A stretch of DNA of 64,000 bases from Monodelphis domestica. Lineage: Eukaryota; Chordata; Mammalia; Didelphimorphia; Didelphidae. The translations under genes and the position numbers were made by a program. The notes beneath the pieces are model-generated. The model saw nothing but the letters and a program-made list of their open reading frames with translations. It was not told where the DNA came from and ran no database searches. Below, in pieces: positions 46,286-57,324 of the stretch. The stretch lies in contig NC_077231.1 of the NCBI RefSeq assembly GCF_027887165.1, positions 126,684,987 to 126,748,986 of the forward strand, written 5' to 3'. How positions within the stretch are numbered: position 1 is the first letter of the stretch; each line of letters begins with the position of its first letter.

Positions 46286-47228
46286 TGTAAACCTCAAATT
46301 TCCTTAGACTTATAAATGTTTGAAATTTCACCATTGGGATATTTCATACTTGGAAAATTTCTTACTGATAGTCTATTGGAATGGGAACCCCATTGGCATG
46401 GGAGGTTCTTTCTCTTCCCTTCTTAAGATTACTTTAGGACAGAAACCCTTTGCTGAACAATGGAAAGGACTTTGACCTATAGAACAGGAATTTCTTTGAG
46501 TCTTGATTGATTTTAGAATTGATACAATGGAGATACTCCACCCTATTCAGTCCTAATAGGATTGAGTAAGGGCTGCAGCCTAGATCAAAATTTAATTATT
46601 CCAATCTCTACCATACTCAAGTTAACAGGATTTAGAAAGGGCTGTAACAAAGGAGTATAGATTTAATCATTTGAAAATATGACCTTCAACAGACATGTGC
46701 AAAAGCCAGAAACCTCTGGGCGGTCCTGGGTTAAGTGAGAGCCTCCATTGACAGGGAAATTGATGAAGAGTGATTGGTAGATGTGAGGACTGAGGGGAGG
46801 CAACTTGGATGGGGTCCTTAAAGATAGGAGGGTCTGGAGACTGGGGAGGTGGTTGAGTTTTTGGTCGGTGTGGGTCCTGGGCTCTGAGGAAGCTTGCTCT
46901 GAAGGAAGCTGAAGGTGGGGGCCTCTGAGACTGTTTCTCCATTTTGGACACGTGAGTAATAGGGACTGATCTCTTTTCTTTGCCCCAGTTATCTAAGGGC
47001 TTGGGCCTTTTGGCCCAGCCTAAACAGAAGGGGTATTTAAGCCCTATTCCCTTCTCTCCCCTTTCTCTCTCTATATATATCTCTAATTCCTTTCTTGCTC
47101 CTATTGTAATTAAACTCCAAAAAAGGCTGACGGCTGACTTGAGTTTTTCATTTAGGAATTACATAGCTGATTCCTTGGCGACCTTAAATTAATATATATC
47201 AGTCTTTTAAAGTGATTCCCTTGTTACA
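46286..47228 (+). mobile_element. 3' LTR of the class I endogenous retrovirus
   Basis: The 943-base LTR begins 'tgtaaacctc' and ends 'cccttgttaca'. It has a TATA-like 'ggtatttaag' (47032-47041), a CT-rich block just after, and an ATTAAA poly(A)-type signal at 47109-47114. It is homologous, in inverted orientation, to the solo LTR at 28515-29379. 'gtca' follows its end, but the partner duplication is lost with the 5' half. Confidence 0.9.
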
Positions 47229-48489
47229 GTCATAATATGACGTAAGTAATGAAGATACACAAGTAGGACTTCCCACATTTTCAGTAGTTTTCTTGTTATC
47301 AGATGCGTGGCTGAAATTACTCTGAGAGTATCGCAGTCCACATTTATTTTTTAAAAGTGTTTTTTAATAGGTTCATTTTTGTTTTTCTGTCCCCTTTATT
47401 TTCGAATACAGCTCGATCCTGAACAGTGAGGTCTACGATTCCCATGAAATTGTTACAAGTATTGGATTCTCACTATTTGAAGTTATAATTACAAAAAATA
47501 TGATATTTGGTTCTAGCCCAATGGAAGTAAGCTGTGTGAATTCAAATAATGCCTCTACTCGGGATTCAATATTGCCTCTAATTCCTTTCCCTCCCCACTC
47601 AGAGAACTATCCTATACAACGAAGAATAAAAATGAGAGAAAGAAAAAGCAATTTAGGAAAACTAACCAACACATCAAACAAGTCTAATGATCTGTGCAGT
47701 GTTCTATCCCTAGTTTGAATGAAATTGAATTTGTTTTCACTTGTCTAATTTTATTGCCTTTATTTAAACATTTTAATGTCCTCTATTTTATCTTTTTGTC
47801 TTACTTGGGCATTCACAGCTAATGCTTTGGCCTTACTTCAGTTTTGTTTCATATCACATTGTTTAACCTACATTATATATTTGTTTCACATTCATTATGT
47901 GTGGGTCTCCATTGATGGCTACCATGACATTTAAGTGCCTATGGAGAGAGTAACTCATTTGTTTCTACAATATTAGCCAGCAATTGGCATGTAAGTCAGA
48001 AAAGCAACAAGACAATCTGGATTTAGGCAGGGTCCTTCAGTCTTATGATGTGTTATCAAGAAGAGTTAAATGGGTTTTCCCTGAGGCACTTGGCTCCTGG
48101 AATAATTGATCAAATCTTCCAAAGGGACTGAAAGGTTGGACCTGTACCCAACAGGGGGCTAAAGTTATCTGGCTTCTTAATGAATTTCACTCAGGTATAA
48201 TGATTCTTCCTGAACACTTGGCACATGTGGAGGCTTAGAGAAACGCTTTCATCAGATAGTTTTTTTCCCCTGTACATCTTGTTGAAAGACTGTAATAGTT
48301 CGGGAAATCAAGATGTCATTCAGGGAATCTTTTGGGGTATCTCCTCATGAAAGTCTGTCAGCAACACTGGCATCTTTGTAATGAAGTTCTTGAAGTCTAG
48401 GAAATTTCTTCCTTTTAAAAGTGTGCTTAAGTTATTGATTTTACTGAAAATTTTGAAAAAAAATTTAAACAGTGGATGTTTAAGACAGT

Positions 48490-48690
48490 GGTCAAGGTAG
48501 CATGGTGAAAAGATTTTGGATTCTGAATCAGAGAATCTGGGTTTGTGTCTTGGTTATGCCCCTTATTATCTGTGATCTTGGACAAATTAGCTAACTTCTT
48601 TAGAGAGGCCTCTGTTGCTTCCTCTGAAAACCAAGAGTAAGTCCAGATGATTTTAAGGGATACTTCCCTCTCTTAATCTATGATTCCCTG
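48490..48690 (+). repeat. MIR-type SINE
   Basis: 'ggattctgaatcagagaatc', 'gatcttggacaaattagcta' and 'gttgcttcctctgaaaacc' follow the MIR order, diverged. Confidence 0.65.
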
Positions 48691-48927
48691 GCCCTAAGTA
48701 TTAAAATACAGAAGTCAATAGCATTGGATGGCCCTTCTTAAATTCCCTGTGGACACGTTTTTGTTTGAACATTTTTCTCTTCAGACCTATTCAAAAGATA
48801 AGGCACTTGAGATACTGTGTGACTTTCTGTTTCATTGTGAACCCTTGTAATATTTTAAGAAAGAAGTGGAATAAATTTCTCAAGTGAAAACAATGCTGAG
48901 TCAATTCTTAAAAAAGGATTGTAGCAT

Positions 48928-49080
48928 CATAGAGTCTGAGCTGGAAGAGATCTTTTAAAGTTGAGGAAACTGAGGCCCAGAGGAGTTAAGCAATTTGCCT
49001 GTTGTGACATAGGTAGAAAGTGGCTGTCTGAATTAGAATCCATGTCTTTTGATTCCAAATACAGAATTCTTTCTAGTAGG
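48928..49080 (-). repeat. MIR-type SINE, reversed
   Basis: 'gagtctgagctggaagagat', 'gttgaggaaactgaggccca' and 'gcaatttgcctgttgtgaca' follow the reversed CORE order. A separate MIR piece lies at about 49175-49280. Confidence 0.7.
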
Positions 49081-49334
49081 TGCCATGTTGAAAAAGATGA
49101 GGTGATAGAAAAAAAGGAAATTGTTAAAATGCTCAATAAAAATAATGCATATGAAGTATGACATAAAATGACATACATTCTTTCATTTGAGCGTCACAAC
49201 AATCCTATGAGGTACTTACTATTAGTATCATTATCTCTGTTTTATAGGTAAGTAAACTGAGACTTGGATATGTTAATGAAAGAGTTTAGAGAAGGGATAA
49301 ATAAGACCATATAGCTGCCAGGTAATATTCCTAA

Positions 49335-49870
49335 AGCACAAATCTGATGAAGTCATCTGGCTGCTTAAGAACTTTCTGCAGCTCTCATCTTCAGGGCAAG
49401 AGCTCCAAAAGAACCAACTTTCTTCCATAGTTTACTTTCGTAGTCTGGTAAAGTCCAAGGACCCATCCTCAGAATATTTTTAAATGTATAATATAAAATA
49501 CATAGTAATACAAGGAAGTCAACTATAGTGACAGATGACTACCAAAATATATTAAAAAAACCTTCATGAACCCTATTTTAAATGTCATTAAAATACAAAC
49601 TTCTTAACTTGCATTTCATGCCCTTTGCAGTCTGGCTCAAAGCAGGCTTAACTGAGTTCAATACCTGGCTCATAGTCTCCTCTACCCCAACTTTTGCTCT
49701 AATACTAGAAAACTTCATTACATACATTTACTTTTATATACACATGTTGTATCCCCCATCAGAACATAAACTCCTTGAAGGCAGGGACTGCTTCACTTTT
49801 GTCTTTGTGCCCCCACATGCAAGGTACCTGGAACATAGGAGGCACTTAATAAATGCTAGTTGATCAAATC
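49335..49870 (+). repeat. L2 LINE 3' fragment, interrupted
   Basis: The L2 3' end is seen in order: 'cacaaatctgatgaagtcat', 'ttgcagtctggctcaaagca', 'cataaactccttgaaggcag', 'cacttaataaatgctagttg'. A short DNA-transposon-like piece ('aagtccaaggacccatcctc' to 'ccttcatgaaccc') interrupts it at about 49440-49575. Confidence 0.75.
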
Positions 49871-49894
49871 ACTTAATTGTACAGTTAAATGGAT

Positions 49895-50190
49895 TCATAA
49901 ATGGTTAACTGGACAACAAGTTTTTAAATGGGTGACTGTCATCTTGGAGTGCTCCAGGCAACTCTTCTTGGCTTTATGCTGTTCACTGTTTTTATTCTCG
50001 ACTTGAATTGAGATGTGGAAGCTATTTTTTCCTCTATTTCACAAATGATACAAAGCTGAAATAGTTGCTCACAGGTTAGATGAGAGAGTTGGGATCCATC
50101 TGTATGGTCTGGGATAATTGGCCACATAGAATTCAATGAGATTTTTGAGGGATAAATGCAAAGTTCTGCATTTTCAATTTCTTACATACA
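49895..50190 (+). repeat. CR1/L3 fragment
   Basis: 'cttggagtgctccaggcaac', 'ttatgctgttcactgttttt', 'caaatgatacaaagctgaaa' and 'aatgcaaagttctgcatttt' is the CR1/L3 reverse transcriptase region in forward order. Confidence 0.7.
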
Positions 50191-50402
50191 GGATTGGAGA
50201 GGATTGAGTAGGCAAAAGTTGATCTGACAACAATAAATAAATTATCCCTTCTACTTGCTGTAAACCTTGAACTCCTTTAACTTTTATTCATGGACTCATC
50301 TTTTCTAGCCCATTGGTCATACTCTTTTGGACTTTCTTGATTCAGCTTTATAATTATCTCATTGTGTTTCAATATATCACATAACCATTAAAAATAAATT
50401 AC

Positions 50403-50496
50403 CTGCCTCAGACACTTCCTAGCTGTGTAACCCTGGGCAAGTCACCTAACCCTTACTACTCTTCTGCCTTGGAACCAAGGTGGAAGGTAAGGGTTT
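50403..50496 (+). repeat. Type A SINE, 5'-truncated
   Basis: It begins inside the CORE ('ctgcctcagacacttcctag') and ends 'ggtggaaggtaagggtttta'. 'aaattacct' occurs at both ends and probably marks the duplication. Confidence 0.8.
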
Positions 50497-50861
50497 TAAA
50501 AAATTAAATTACCTAATTTCTGTGAATTAGGCCAGTTTATCATGAATGAGGTTAGATCTTCAAAACAAGGATGGAGGCTAGAAAACAGAGATAAGCTATT
50601 TTTCTATTTTAGAAATTTTGCAGCACATTATTTTCCTTCATTTCTGTTATATTATTTTGTTTTAAACTTAATCCTTCCCCTTAGCATTACCATATACATA
50701 ACAGCCAAAAAAAAAAGAGAGGCTTGCATATGGAATGATGATTCCATTTTATGCGATCTGCTCTTTTAAAAATATATATCATGAATTCCCACATTACTTT
50801 CAAGACTGTCCTGCTTGTCTGTGCTTCTTTCTGAATTCATTTTTGTTCTACGCATTTTATT

Positions 50862-51030
50862 TTTTTTAAACCCTTACCTTCTGTTTTAGAATCAATATTG
50901 TGGATTGGTTCCAAGGCAGAAGAATGGTGAAGTCTAGGTGACCTGCCCAGTGTCACCCAGCTAGGAAGTGTCTGAGGTCGGATTTGAACCCAGGACCTCC
51001 TGAGACACTGAGACACCTAGCTGTCCTGTG
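50862..51030 (-). repeat. Type A SINE, reversed
   Basis: 'aaacccttaccttctgtttt', 'gacctgcccagtgtcaccca' and 'gacacctagctgtcct' form a reversed, slightly shortened copy. Confidence 0.85.
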
Positions 51031-53079
51031 TTCTATGTGTTTTAAAATACATTTCAGTGACCTTTTTTTGGGGAAGGCATTCTTATTAACATCAATTCAT
51101 CTTACCCCACTCCCTCCTCAATTACAATCTCAGAACAAAGAAACAAAAGCCTTTTCTTTTAACAAATAGGCATAGTCAAACAAAACATATCAACATGGAG
51201 GCCAGGTGCAATTTTTTTGTCTTTTTCTGCTTGATAGATTCATTGCCTGTCTGTCAGAAAGAGCAATATGCTTCACCAAAGAGCAAAGTGAGTGTATGTT
51301 TGTGTGTGTGTATTTGAGTCTCTTTTTATCTAGTTCCTATCAGAGTAGAGAGTCTCTCTGATACTGCTCCCCTTACCCATTACTCCATGTTTCTATGTTT
51401 TTCTCATACTCCCCAATTATAAGAAATATTCCTTTTCAGAATAATCTTTTTATTTCTTAGAAGTCTTTTTAAAAGCATATAATAATTAAGATTACAAGGG
51501 ATGCCAATTATATTATAATGATGATATAATTTCCCCCAGATCTCCAGGAATCTGTCACCCTAAGAGGTCTGCGTACCTCACATTAAGAACCCTTGATCTT
51601 TATATGGCCATCCGTGCCACCTGCTCAGCTCTGGAGAGCTGGTGCCATAGGAGGACTGAGAAGTGTCCTCTTATGCAGCTGTATTATCTTCTGCTGTTCA
51701 AATGCTCTACCTTCTAGCTGGTTCACTAATTGATAGTCTTTTCCTCTGTTGATTGCAGAAAGCCCAGGAATCTGTCAGATGTGGGTGGGCATAGCTCTAA
51801 CATCCCCACAAAGCATATACCATCTATCACCCAAGTCATCTTGTCTCCTTCTTTAGTTTCCTTTCTGCCCAGACTTCAGGAAAAGGGGACTGACCACTGG
51901 CGTGCAAGAGAAGCATTATGGGTTGTAAAACTCCAATGAGGGTGATACCTCAAAACAATCCCTAGGTGAATGCTTCTACCAGGATCAGTGCATTTTGGGC
52001 AACCATCCCCTTGCTAGGAAGATTTACTAGACATCTAATCAGAATGGTTTTGAAGAGATTTTTATCTAGACTTGGCTCATCACTGGTCTGGAGAAACAAC
52101 AGATTAGACTGATCTCATCATCATCTTGAATTGGAGTTCACACCTGATTCAGCATTGCAAGATGTCCTAGCAGGGGCCTGGGAGTAGGGGATCCAGTGTC
52201 TTAAGAGGCATTCTACATTCCTGAGTGTGACTGACCTAGGATCAACATAATGAGGCTTAGTAGAGCCCTAAGGTTCCAGCTCTAGTGGTGGGTCCTGGAG
52301 ACTTCTGAGGAACCCGAAATAGGATTTTCTCTTATACTAATGGGGATGACTAGTTGATTGGGGAGATGAGGATAATTATCATTGCTTCACTTTTGCCTTA
52401 CTTCTCTCGGATGCTCACTTACAGAATAAGCTAGATGATTTCTCTAAAGCCCTTGTATGAAGACCTGATTTTAAGAATGTCTCTGGGCTTCCTTGATAAG
52501 TGATCTTACAACATCAAATCACTTAATCAGTGAAAAATCTTTGCAAGCTGCCATTGCAGGGTTCTGTTCAAAGCAGGTATATAAATAAGAATATTTTTTA
52601 CAAGCACTTAAATCCTTAGGTAACAGCGAGATTTCTCTATCATTGGTATTTTTAAAGACAACAGAAATCAGCTAAAACTATCCTCATAAAATTGATTTTC
52701 TTTGTGACTGATTTAGAAACATTTGCATTTTATTGAGTGAGATCAGACAGATATTTTCTTGCAACCTGGAAAGGAATTGTTAAACTATAATATTTCAAAA
52801 GATTTGGAAAATGTTTTTGGCTACATATCATGGGATTTGCCTGGGCAGTTTTGTGGAGGCAGTCTGACCTACCAAAATACAATGAATTGCGTAAGGATTG
52901 TTATGGGAGGATCCTTTGAGAAATGAATAAATATTTCAGCTTAGTGGCTAGTTTCAATCTATTCATGAAGTTATACAGTAAATTATATGAAAAAACTTTT
53001 GGTTTTTAAGAAGTCATATGTATAGTATGTATAATACTTATATAAATCTAGATGTTTGCATTTTTTTCTTCTCCTTCAG

Positions 53080-53177
53080 ACCTTACCTGGATTTCTGAAG
53101 TGCAAGTGAACCAGCCAGCAGTTTTAAGACGTGCAGAGCAAATCCAAACCCGAAGAACGATGAAAAAGGATTGGCAA
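53080..53177 (+). CDS. DERA: DERA coding exon 2
   Basis: This 98-bp exon lies between 'ctccttcag' and GTAAGT. It completes Asp11 and encodes residues 12-43, with LTWISEVQVNQPAVLRRAEQ and TMKKDWQ. Intron phase is 1 at the start and 0 at the end. It matches the N-terminal helix region of vertebrate DERA. Confidence 0.95.
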
Positions 53178-53550
53178 GTAAGTGTGGATGAGGGTTCTAC
53201 TTTTTTGTCTTAAAATACTTAGTCTCTTCCTTTAAGGCCACAATATTGAATTTTACTCAATATTTACTCTGAAGCTAAAAAATGTATATATATAAAATCA
53301 TCCATGACTTACTAGTTAAGTGGAGGGTCCTGGAGGCTTTAGGAAAATCTGAATCAGTCTTCCCTTGAGGATTTCCCATCTTTGTTCTATGATGTTTGGT
53401 TGAGAGAAAATATGATTAGATTAGAGAAAGATAATGCATTTATACAAAATAAATATAATATCACTCTTGAGTAGCAAAGCTGCAAATGACTTTAAGACAT
53501 CTTTATCATAAATTGTATATTTTCTGAACATATGCCTATTAGCTATTTTT

Positions 53551-54048
53551 TCAAACCCTTACCTTCTGTAACAGTTAAATTAGTTTCTCATAATAAAAAT
53601 ATTATATTTTATGAGGTTTAGTAAAGATTATTAGAAATCAAGGATACAAAATAATAAACCACATGCCTAGGGCTAATTAGCTCATTCACTGCTTACATAC
53701 TACATGTTGCAATGTCTGAGTAGAGGAAGAGGGCTCTTGGGAGGCAGCGAGCCCATTAAATACTACTTGTGATCTTGCCCAGGTGGAGACTCAGGTGAGA
53801 TTATAGGGAATTCTGGGAAGTACCAAGGACTTCTGGGGATTGAAGTCTGGGGTTCAAATCTCCATTTTTACACTTCCATCATACTGTGTATTGGCTCCAA
53901 GGCAGAAGAGCGGTAAGGGCTAGGCAGTGGGGATTAAGTGACTTGCCCAGGGTCACACAACTGGAAAATGTCTGAGGCCAGATTTGAACCTTGGACCTCC
54001 TGTCTCTAGGCCTGACTCTCAATCCACTGAGCCACCCAGCTGCTCCCT
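53551..54048 (-). repeat. Type A SINE, reversed, split by an LTR-like insert
   Basis: The reversed tail 'caaacccttaccttctgt' lies at about 53552-53569 and the rest at 53881-54045. The pair is bounded by 'tattagctattttt' (about 53537) and 'tattagctattttc' (about 54049), which is the SINE's target duplication. Confidence 0.8.
53567..53872. mobile_element. Possible 306-bp solo LTR inside the SINE
   Basis: The inserted block starts 'tgtaacagtt' and ends 'tttttaca', a TG...CA element with short inverted ends. 'cttc' flanks it on both sides (53563-53566 and 53873-53876), a 4-base duplication as made by class I retroviruses. Family and direction are not known to me, and an alternative is an unclassified insertion. 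Confidence 0.5.
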
Positions 54049-54554
54049 CTATTAGCTATTTTCTATTTTAATTATATAGCAACAAATTCTGAATCTGGTA
54101 TGGCTACTGTTATGATTGTTAGGTATATGAATATACTTCTTTTGATCATCTTCATCTTATCTTAAAGTACTTAAGACCTTAATTAAATATAAGTGCTTAT
54201 TTTACTTGCTCTTTTTCTATAAATATATCTTGTAATTCAAAGAACTCATTTTCATTGAAGAATGAATAAATAATGGATTGGTCAACCACTCCAGAGAATG
54301 CATATTTAATTTCATGAGATGCACACAATATTTGGTTCTTAAGAAAACTGTGATTGGATCTTCTGGGGGTAACATTTTATGCTTCAGTTGAATCATGTTC
54401 AGTTCAAAGTTTTTGAGGTGAAATTATTCCCCAGGAATCAGCCATAAAATTATGAGAGTTATTTTTAAAGTCAAAATCGAATCAACTGGAAAATCCATGG
54501 AACATCTATGTATACCCATTTATTTTTTACAGTTTTTCTATTTTAGGAGTCATG

Positions 54555-54735
54555 AAAAATTATATCAGTAAGGGACTTTAGAGGTCATCTAGCAAAACCT
54601 CATTTTACAGATGGGGAAATATGGAGGCTCAAAGAAGTTAAAAGACTTGCCGAATGTCATGGAGATAGTGATCAGTGGATTTTGAACATAGTTACCGCCA
54701 CATCCAAATCCATTGCTTTTTCCACCGTACCCCAT
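54555..54735 (-). repeat. MIR-type SINE, reversed
   Basis: 'ctttagaggtcatctagcaa', 'cctcattttacagatgggga' and 'agacttgccgaatgtcatgg' follow the reversed MIR-like order. Confidence 0.75.
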
Positions 54736-54897
54736 AGACCTGGAAACAAAGCATAACATTAAAACAAGATTGAAGAAACTCTTATATTTCCTATGATCTC
54801 ATATTCTGGTATAGTGATGGGGATAGAGAAGTCAGATAGGGATAGTATAGGCACAGTGCCTGGCACATAGTAGTGTTATAAGGAAGAGATAATAAGA

Positions 54898-54965
54898 ACA
54901 GTGGTATGGCTGGATCAAAGGGCAGGGAGTCTTTTAATGCCCTTTGGGCATAGTTCCAAATTTGG
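54898..54965 (-). repeat. Short L1 ORF2 scrap, reversed
   Basis: 'gtatggctggatcaaagggc' to 'gccctttgggcatagttcca' repeats a short part of the L1 at 63.65-63.71 kb. Only about 70 bases remain. Confidence 0.75.
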
Positions 54966-55157
54966 GCTTTTGACTTTTAATTAAACAATGTTTAAAGTTT
55001 AATTTTTAGTTGAACAATATTATACATCTGAATTGTTCCTTTAAAGTGAAGCCACAAGATCTCAGCATTTATAGTTGCTTATATGATTCTGTAATAATTT
55101 GATTGAAAGCATTTTTTTTAAAACATAGATTTTTCTTTTCTTTTTTCTTTAAAACAG

Positions 55158-55305
55158 GCTGCTTGGCTCCTGAAAGCTGTTACCTTTATTGACCTCACTA
55201 CACTTTCAGGGGATGATACTTCTTCAAATGTTCAGAGGCTTTGTTACAAAGCCAAGTATCCAATCCGGGAAGATCTTTTGAAAGCTTTGGATATGCAGGA
55301 TATAG
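55158..55305 (+). CDS. DERA: DERA coding exon 3
   Basis: This 148-bp exon lies between 'aaaacag' and GTAATG. It encodes residues 44-92, from AAWLLKAVTFIDLTTLSGDD through SSNVQRLCYKAKYPIREDLL to MQDI, plus the first base of residue 93. FIDLTTL is the first beta-strand of the TIM barrel, and the following loop helps bind substrate in the family. The donor GTAATG is non-optimal. Confidence 0.95.
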
Positions 55306-55934
55306 GTAATGCCCTTAAAATAAGTATATAGTTTATAATGAGTAAACACGAGGCTCAGTTGACTTATGAAATAAAATCATCATGTAAGTTTCTTTTTAAC
55401 AACCAGCACGATGCACTGAAAGAACATTGGCTTTGGAGTCAGATGCCTTAGATTCACATCTCATGTCTGAAACTTAAAACTTCTATGATCTTGGGCAAGT
55501 TGCTTAATCAGGACCCCATTTTTTCCTCTGTTAAATCAGAAATTTTTGAAATCAGACATTTCTGTCCCTGTTATTTGCCTGTCTTAATGTCTAGTAAAAA
55601 AAAAAATTCCAACATACACAGTTAACAATGCCTGTGTGTCACTGCTCTTGTTTCTTAGGTAAATTGTTAGAATGGCTCATCTAGAGAAATGTCATAGTTT
55701 TTTTCTTGTGGCATCCTCCACAATATGTTTTTGTTAGTTGTGAGATTTTTTCTGGTGAAGTACAATGTCAGAGGCAGTTTGGTACGGTGGAGAGAACCCC
55801 GAGAGTCGGGAATACGTGGATCCAAGTTTCTCCCTTTGACATATGCTAGCTCTGTGAACAACTTCTTAGTGTCCCAGGCAGGCAGCCCTCTTGAGATGAT
55901 TGGAGTAGCTTGAGCACAAATCATGGCATCGAGT

Positions 55935-56100
55935 AGTTGTGAGTTTGAATCTTATCTGAAGCCCTTATTATCTGTGTGACTTTGAGGAAACCTTTTAATC
56001 TCCCTGGGCCCCAGTTGTAAAATGGAAAATGAGGGGACTGGACTAGATGACCTCTAAGATCCGTCCTAGCTCGAAATCTGTGAGCCTGTGAACAGTTGCT
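55935..56100 (+). repeat. MIR-type SINE
   Basis: 'gtagttgtgagtttgaatct', 'tctgtgtgactttgaggaaa' and 'aggggactggactagatgac' follow the MIR order. A similar diverged unit appears to lie just upstream, at about 55770-55880. Confidence 0.6.
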
Positions 56101-56339
56101 CCTCTGCATTGGCAGGAGTTGTTTCCTTAGTGGGTGTTAACTTAGAAATCAGAGGTCTAGGTCCCATTCCCCAAAAGCACAAGAGCATTTGTAGTGGAAG
56201 GGATTCCCTCCCAAATCCCAATTCACTTGATATAGTCATGGGATTTTTTTTGGAGATGATTTAAAAAAATACAACCAAACCTTTATCTTTTGTCTTATAA
56301 TCAGTCCTTAGTATTGGTTCCATGTTAGAAGATCTAGTC

Positions 56340-56580
56340 TGGGCTGCTAGGTGGCACAGTGGATAGCGCTGGGCTTGGAGGCAGGAAGATTTTTTTCCCT
56401 GAGTTCAAATCTGACCTCAGCCACTATTAGCTGTGTGACTCTGGGTAAGTCACTTAACCCTGTTTGCCTCAGTTTCCTCATCTGTAAAATGAGTTGGAGA
56501 AGGAAATGGTGAACTACTGCCGTACCTCTGCCAAAAAAACCCAGAAAGGGATCATGAAGAGTCAGACACAACTGAAGTTG
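56340..56580 (+). repeat. RTE-tailed SINE (type B), full length
   Basis: It runs from 'gggctgctaggtggcacagt' through 'ctgtgtgactctgggtaagt' and 'ttggagaaggaaatggtgaa' to the Bov-B-like end 'gaagagtcagacacaactga'. It is the clearest type B copy in the window. Confidence 0.9.
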
Positions 56581-57324
56581 AGTCTTCCTGATGCCAAGCT
56601 CAGTGCCCTATTCACTCTACTATATAACTGCTTCTAAAAGGACAGATGAGCAGTTATCCAACTGCCCGTTTTAGAGATCAGAAAACAGGTATCTGTAGAA
56701 GGCAAATTGATCAAACTTGCTCAAGCATTTAGACCAGTTAGCGGTAGGTCCAGGACCAGAATCTCAGTCTCCTTTTTTCTGGTCTGCTTCTCTTTTCCAC
56801 ATTGCCTTTTGATTTTAGGGACAATTTCTCCCAAAGAGATTTTAGGTCACAAGGGAAATTTATATACTCCCGAATTCCTCTATTTCCTATTTTCATATGA
56901 GTTAAGGCATTACGTGACTCTAAATTAACAAGGCTGACTCTGCAGCCATATGAGAACCAGTTTTGTTGTTTTATAAAGGAAGAATAAAGCATTTAACTAA
57001 ATGCCATATGCAGGTTAAGAGAAGAAGCTAGTTTTTACCCTCACGGAACTTGCATTCTAATGGGGGACAGAGAACGAATAAAAGAGAACAAATTATGGAG
57101 CCATGGTTTGGAAATGACCAAAAAATGAAGTTGAAAGCCCTGTATAAAGTATTTTTTCCTAAGAATAAGTTCACAATACACTTCTAAGTATAAAATACCA
57201 ATGGGAAATATTTGCTCAGTTTAAATATGCTGGCTCTTTAAATGGTTTTGAGCCATATTTTTCCCATGGGTTATATGAAGGAATTTTTACAGGGTCCATA
57301 AAGTCAGAGAATCCCTTTAAATCA

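Larger units (their letters stand above)
44105..47228 (+). mobile_element. 5'-truncated class I endogenous retrovirus: integrase remnant to 3' LTR
   Basis: An integrase reading frame, a 1.38 kb stretch without recognisable env, a polypurine tract and an LTR lie in proviral order. The 5' LTR, gag, protease, reverse transcriptase and the front of integrase are missing. The left border is not sharp; it falls somewhere at about 43980-44130, where retroviral similarity stops. A GPY/F-type C-terminal module in the integrase points to the gammaretrovirus-like class I group. The element is defective and lies in the sense direction in DERA intron 1. Confidence 0.85.
21426..53079 (+). other. DERA intron 1 (31.7 kb)
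   Basis: The intron is bounded by GTAAGG and CTTCAG. I find no nested host gene, tRNA gene or processed pseudogene. It is built of L1, L2, CR1/L3, MIR and SINE insertions, an LTR at 28.5-29.4 kb and a truncated retrovirus at 44.1-47.2 kb. Parts with no recognisable content include 22.15-22.37, 32.65-33.65, 37.3-39.65, 40.7-42.1, 47.25-48.45 and 51.6-53.05 kb. Confidence 0.8.
53178..55157 (+). other. DERA intron 2
   Basis: The intron spans 1980 bases from GTAAGT to CAG. It holds a type A SINE split by an LTR-like insert, a reversed MIR at about 54555-54735 and an L1 scrap at about 54898-54965. No conserved exon-like sequence is seen between DERA exons 2 and 3. Confidence 0.9.
21395..55305 (+). 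other. DERA: DERA gene, 5' part (coding exons 1-3)
   Basis: DERA is a class I, Schiff-base aldolase. It cleaves 2-deoxy-D-ribose 5-phosphate to glyceraldehyde 3-phosphate and acetaldehyde in the cytosol, so that nucleoside deoxyribose can be used for energy. Three exons join in one frame to give 92 residues of about 318. They start MAPQNQGTEL and include AVLRRAEQIQ, AAWLLKAVTFIDLTTLSGDD and YKAKYPIREDLLKAL. The catalytic lysines lie in later exons, outside the window. The call rests on the FIDLTTLSGDDTSSN block and on its position after STRAP. Intron 1 is 31.7 kb. Confidence 0.95.
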
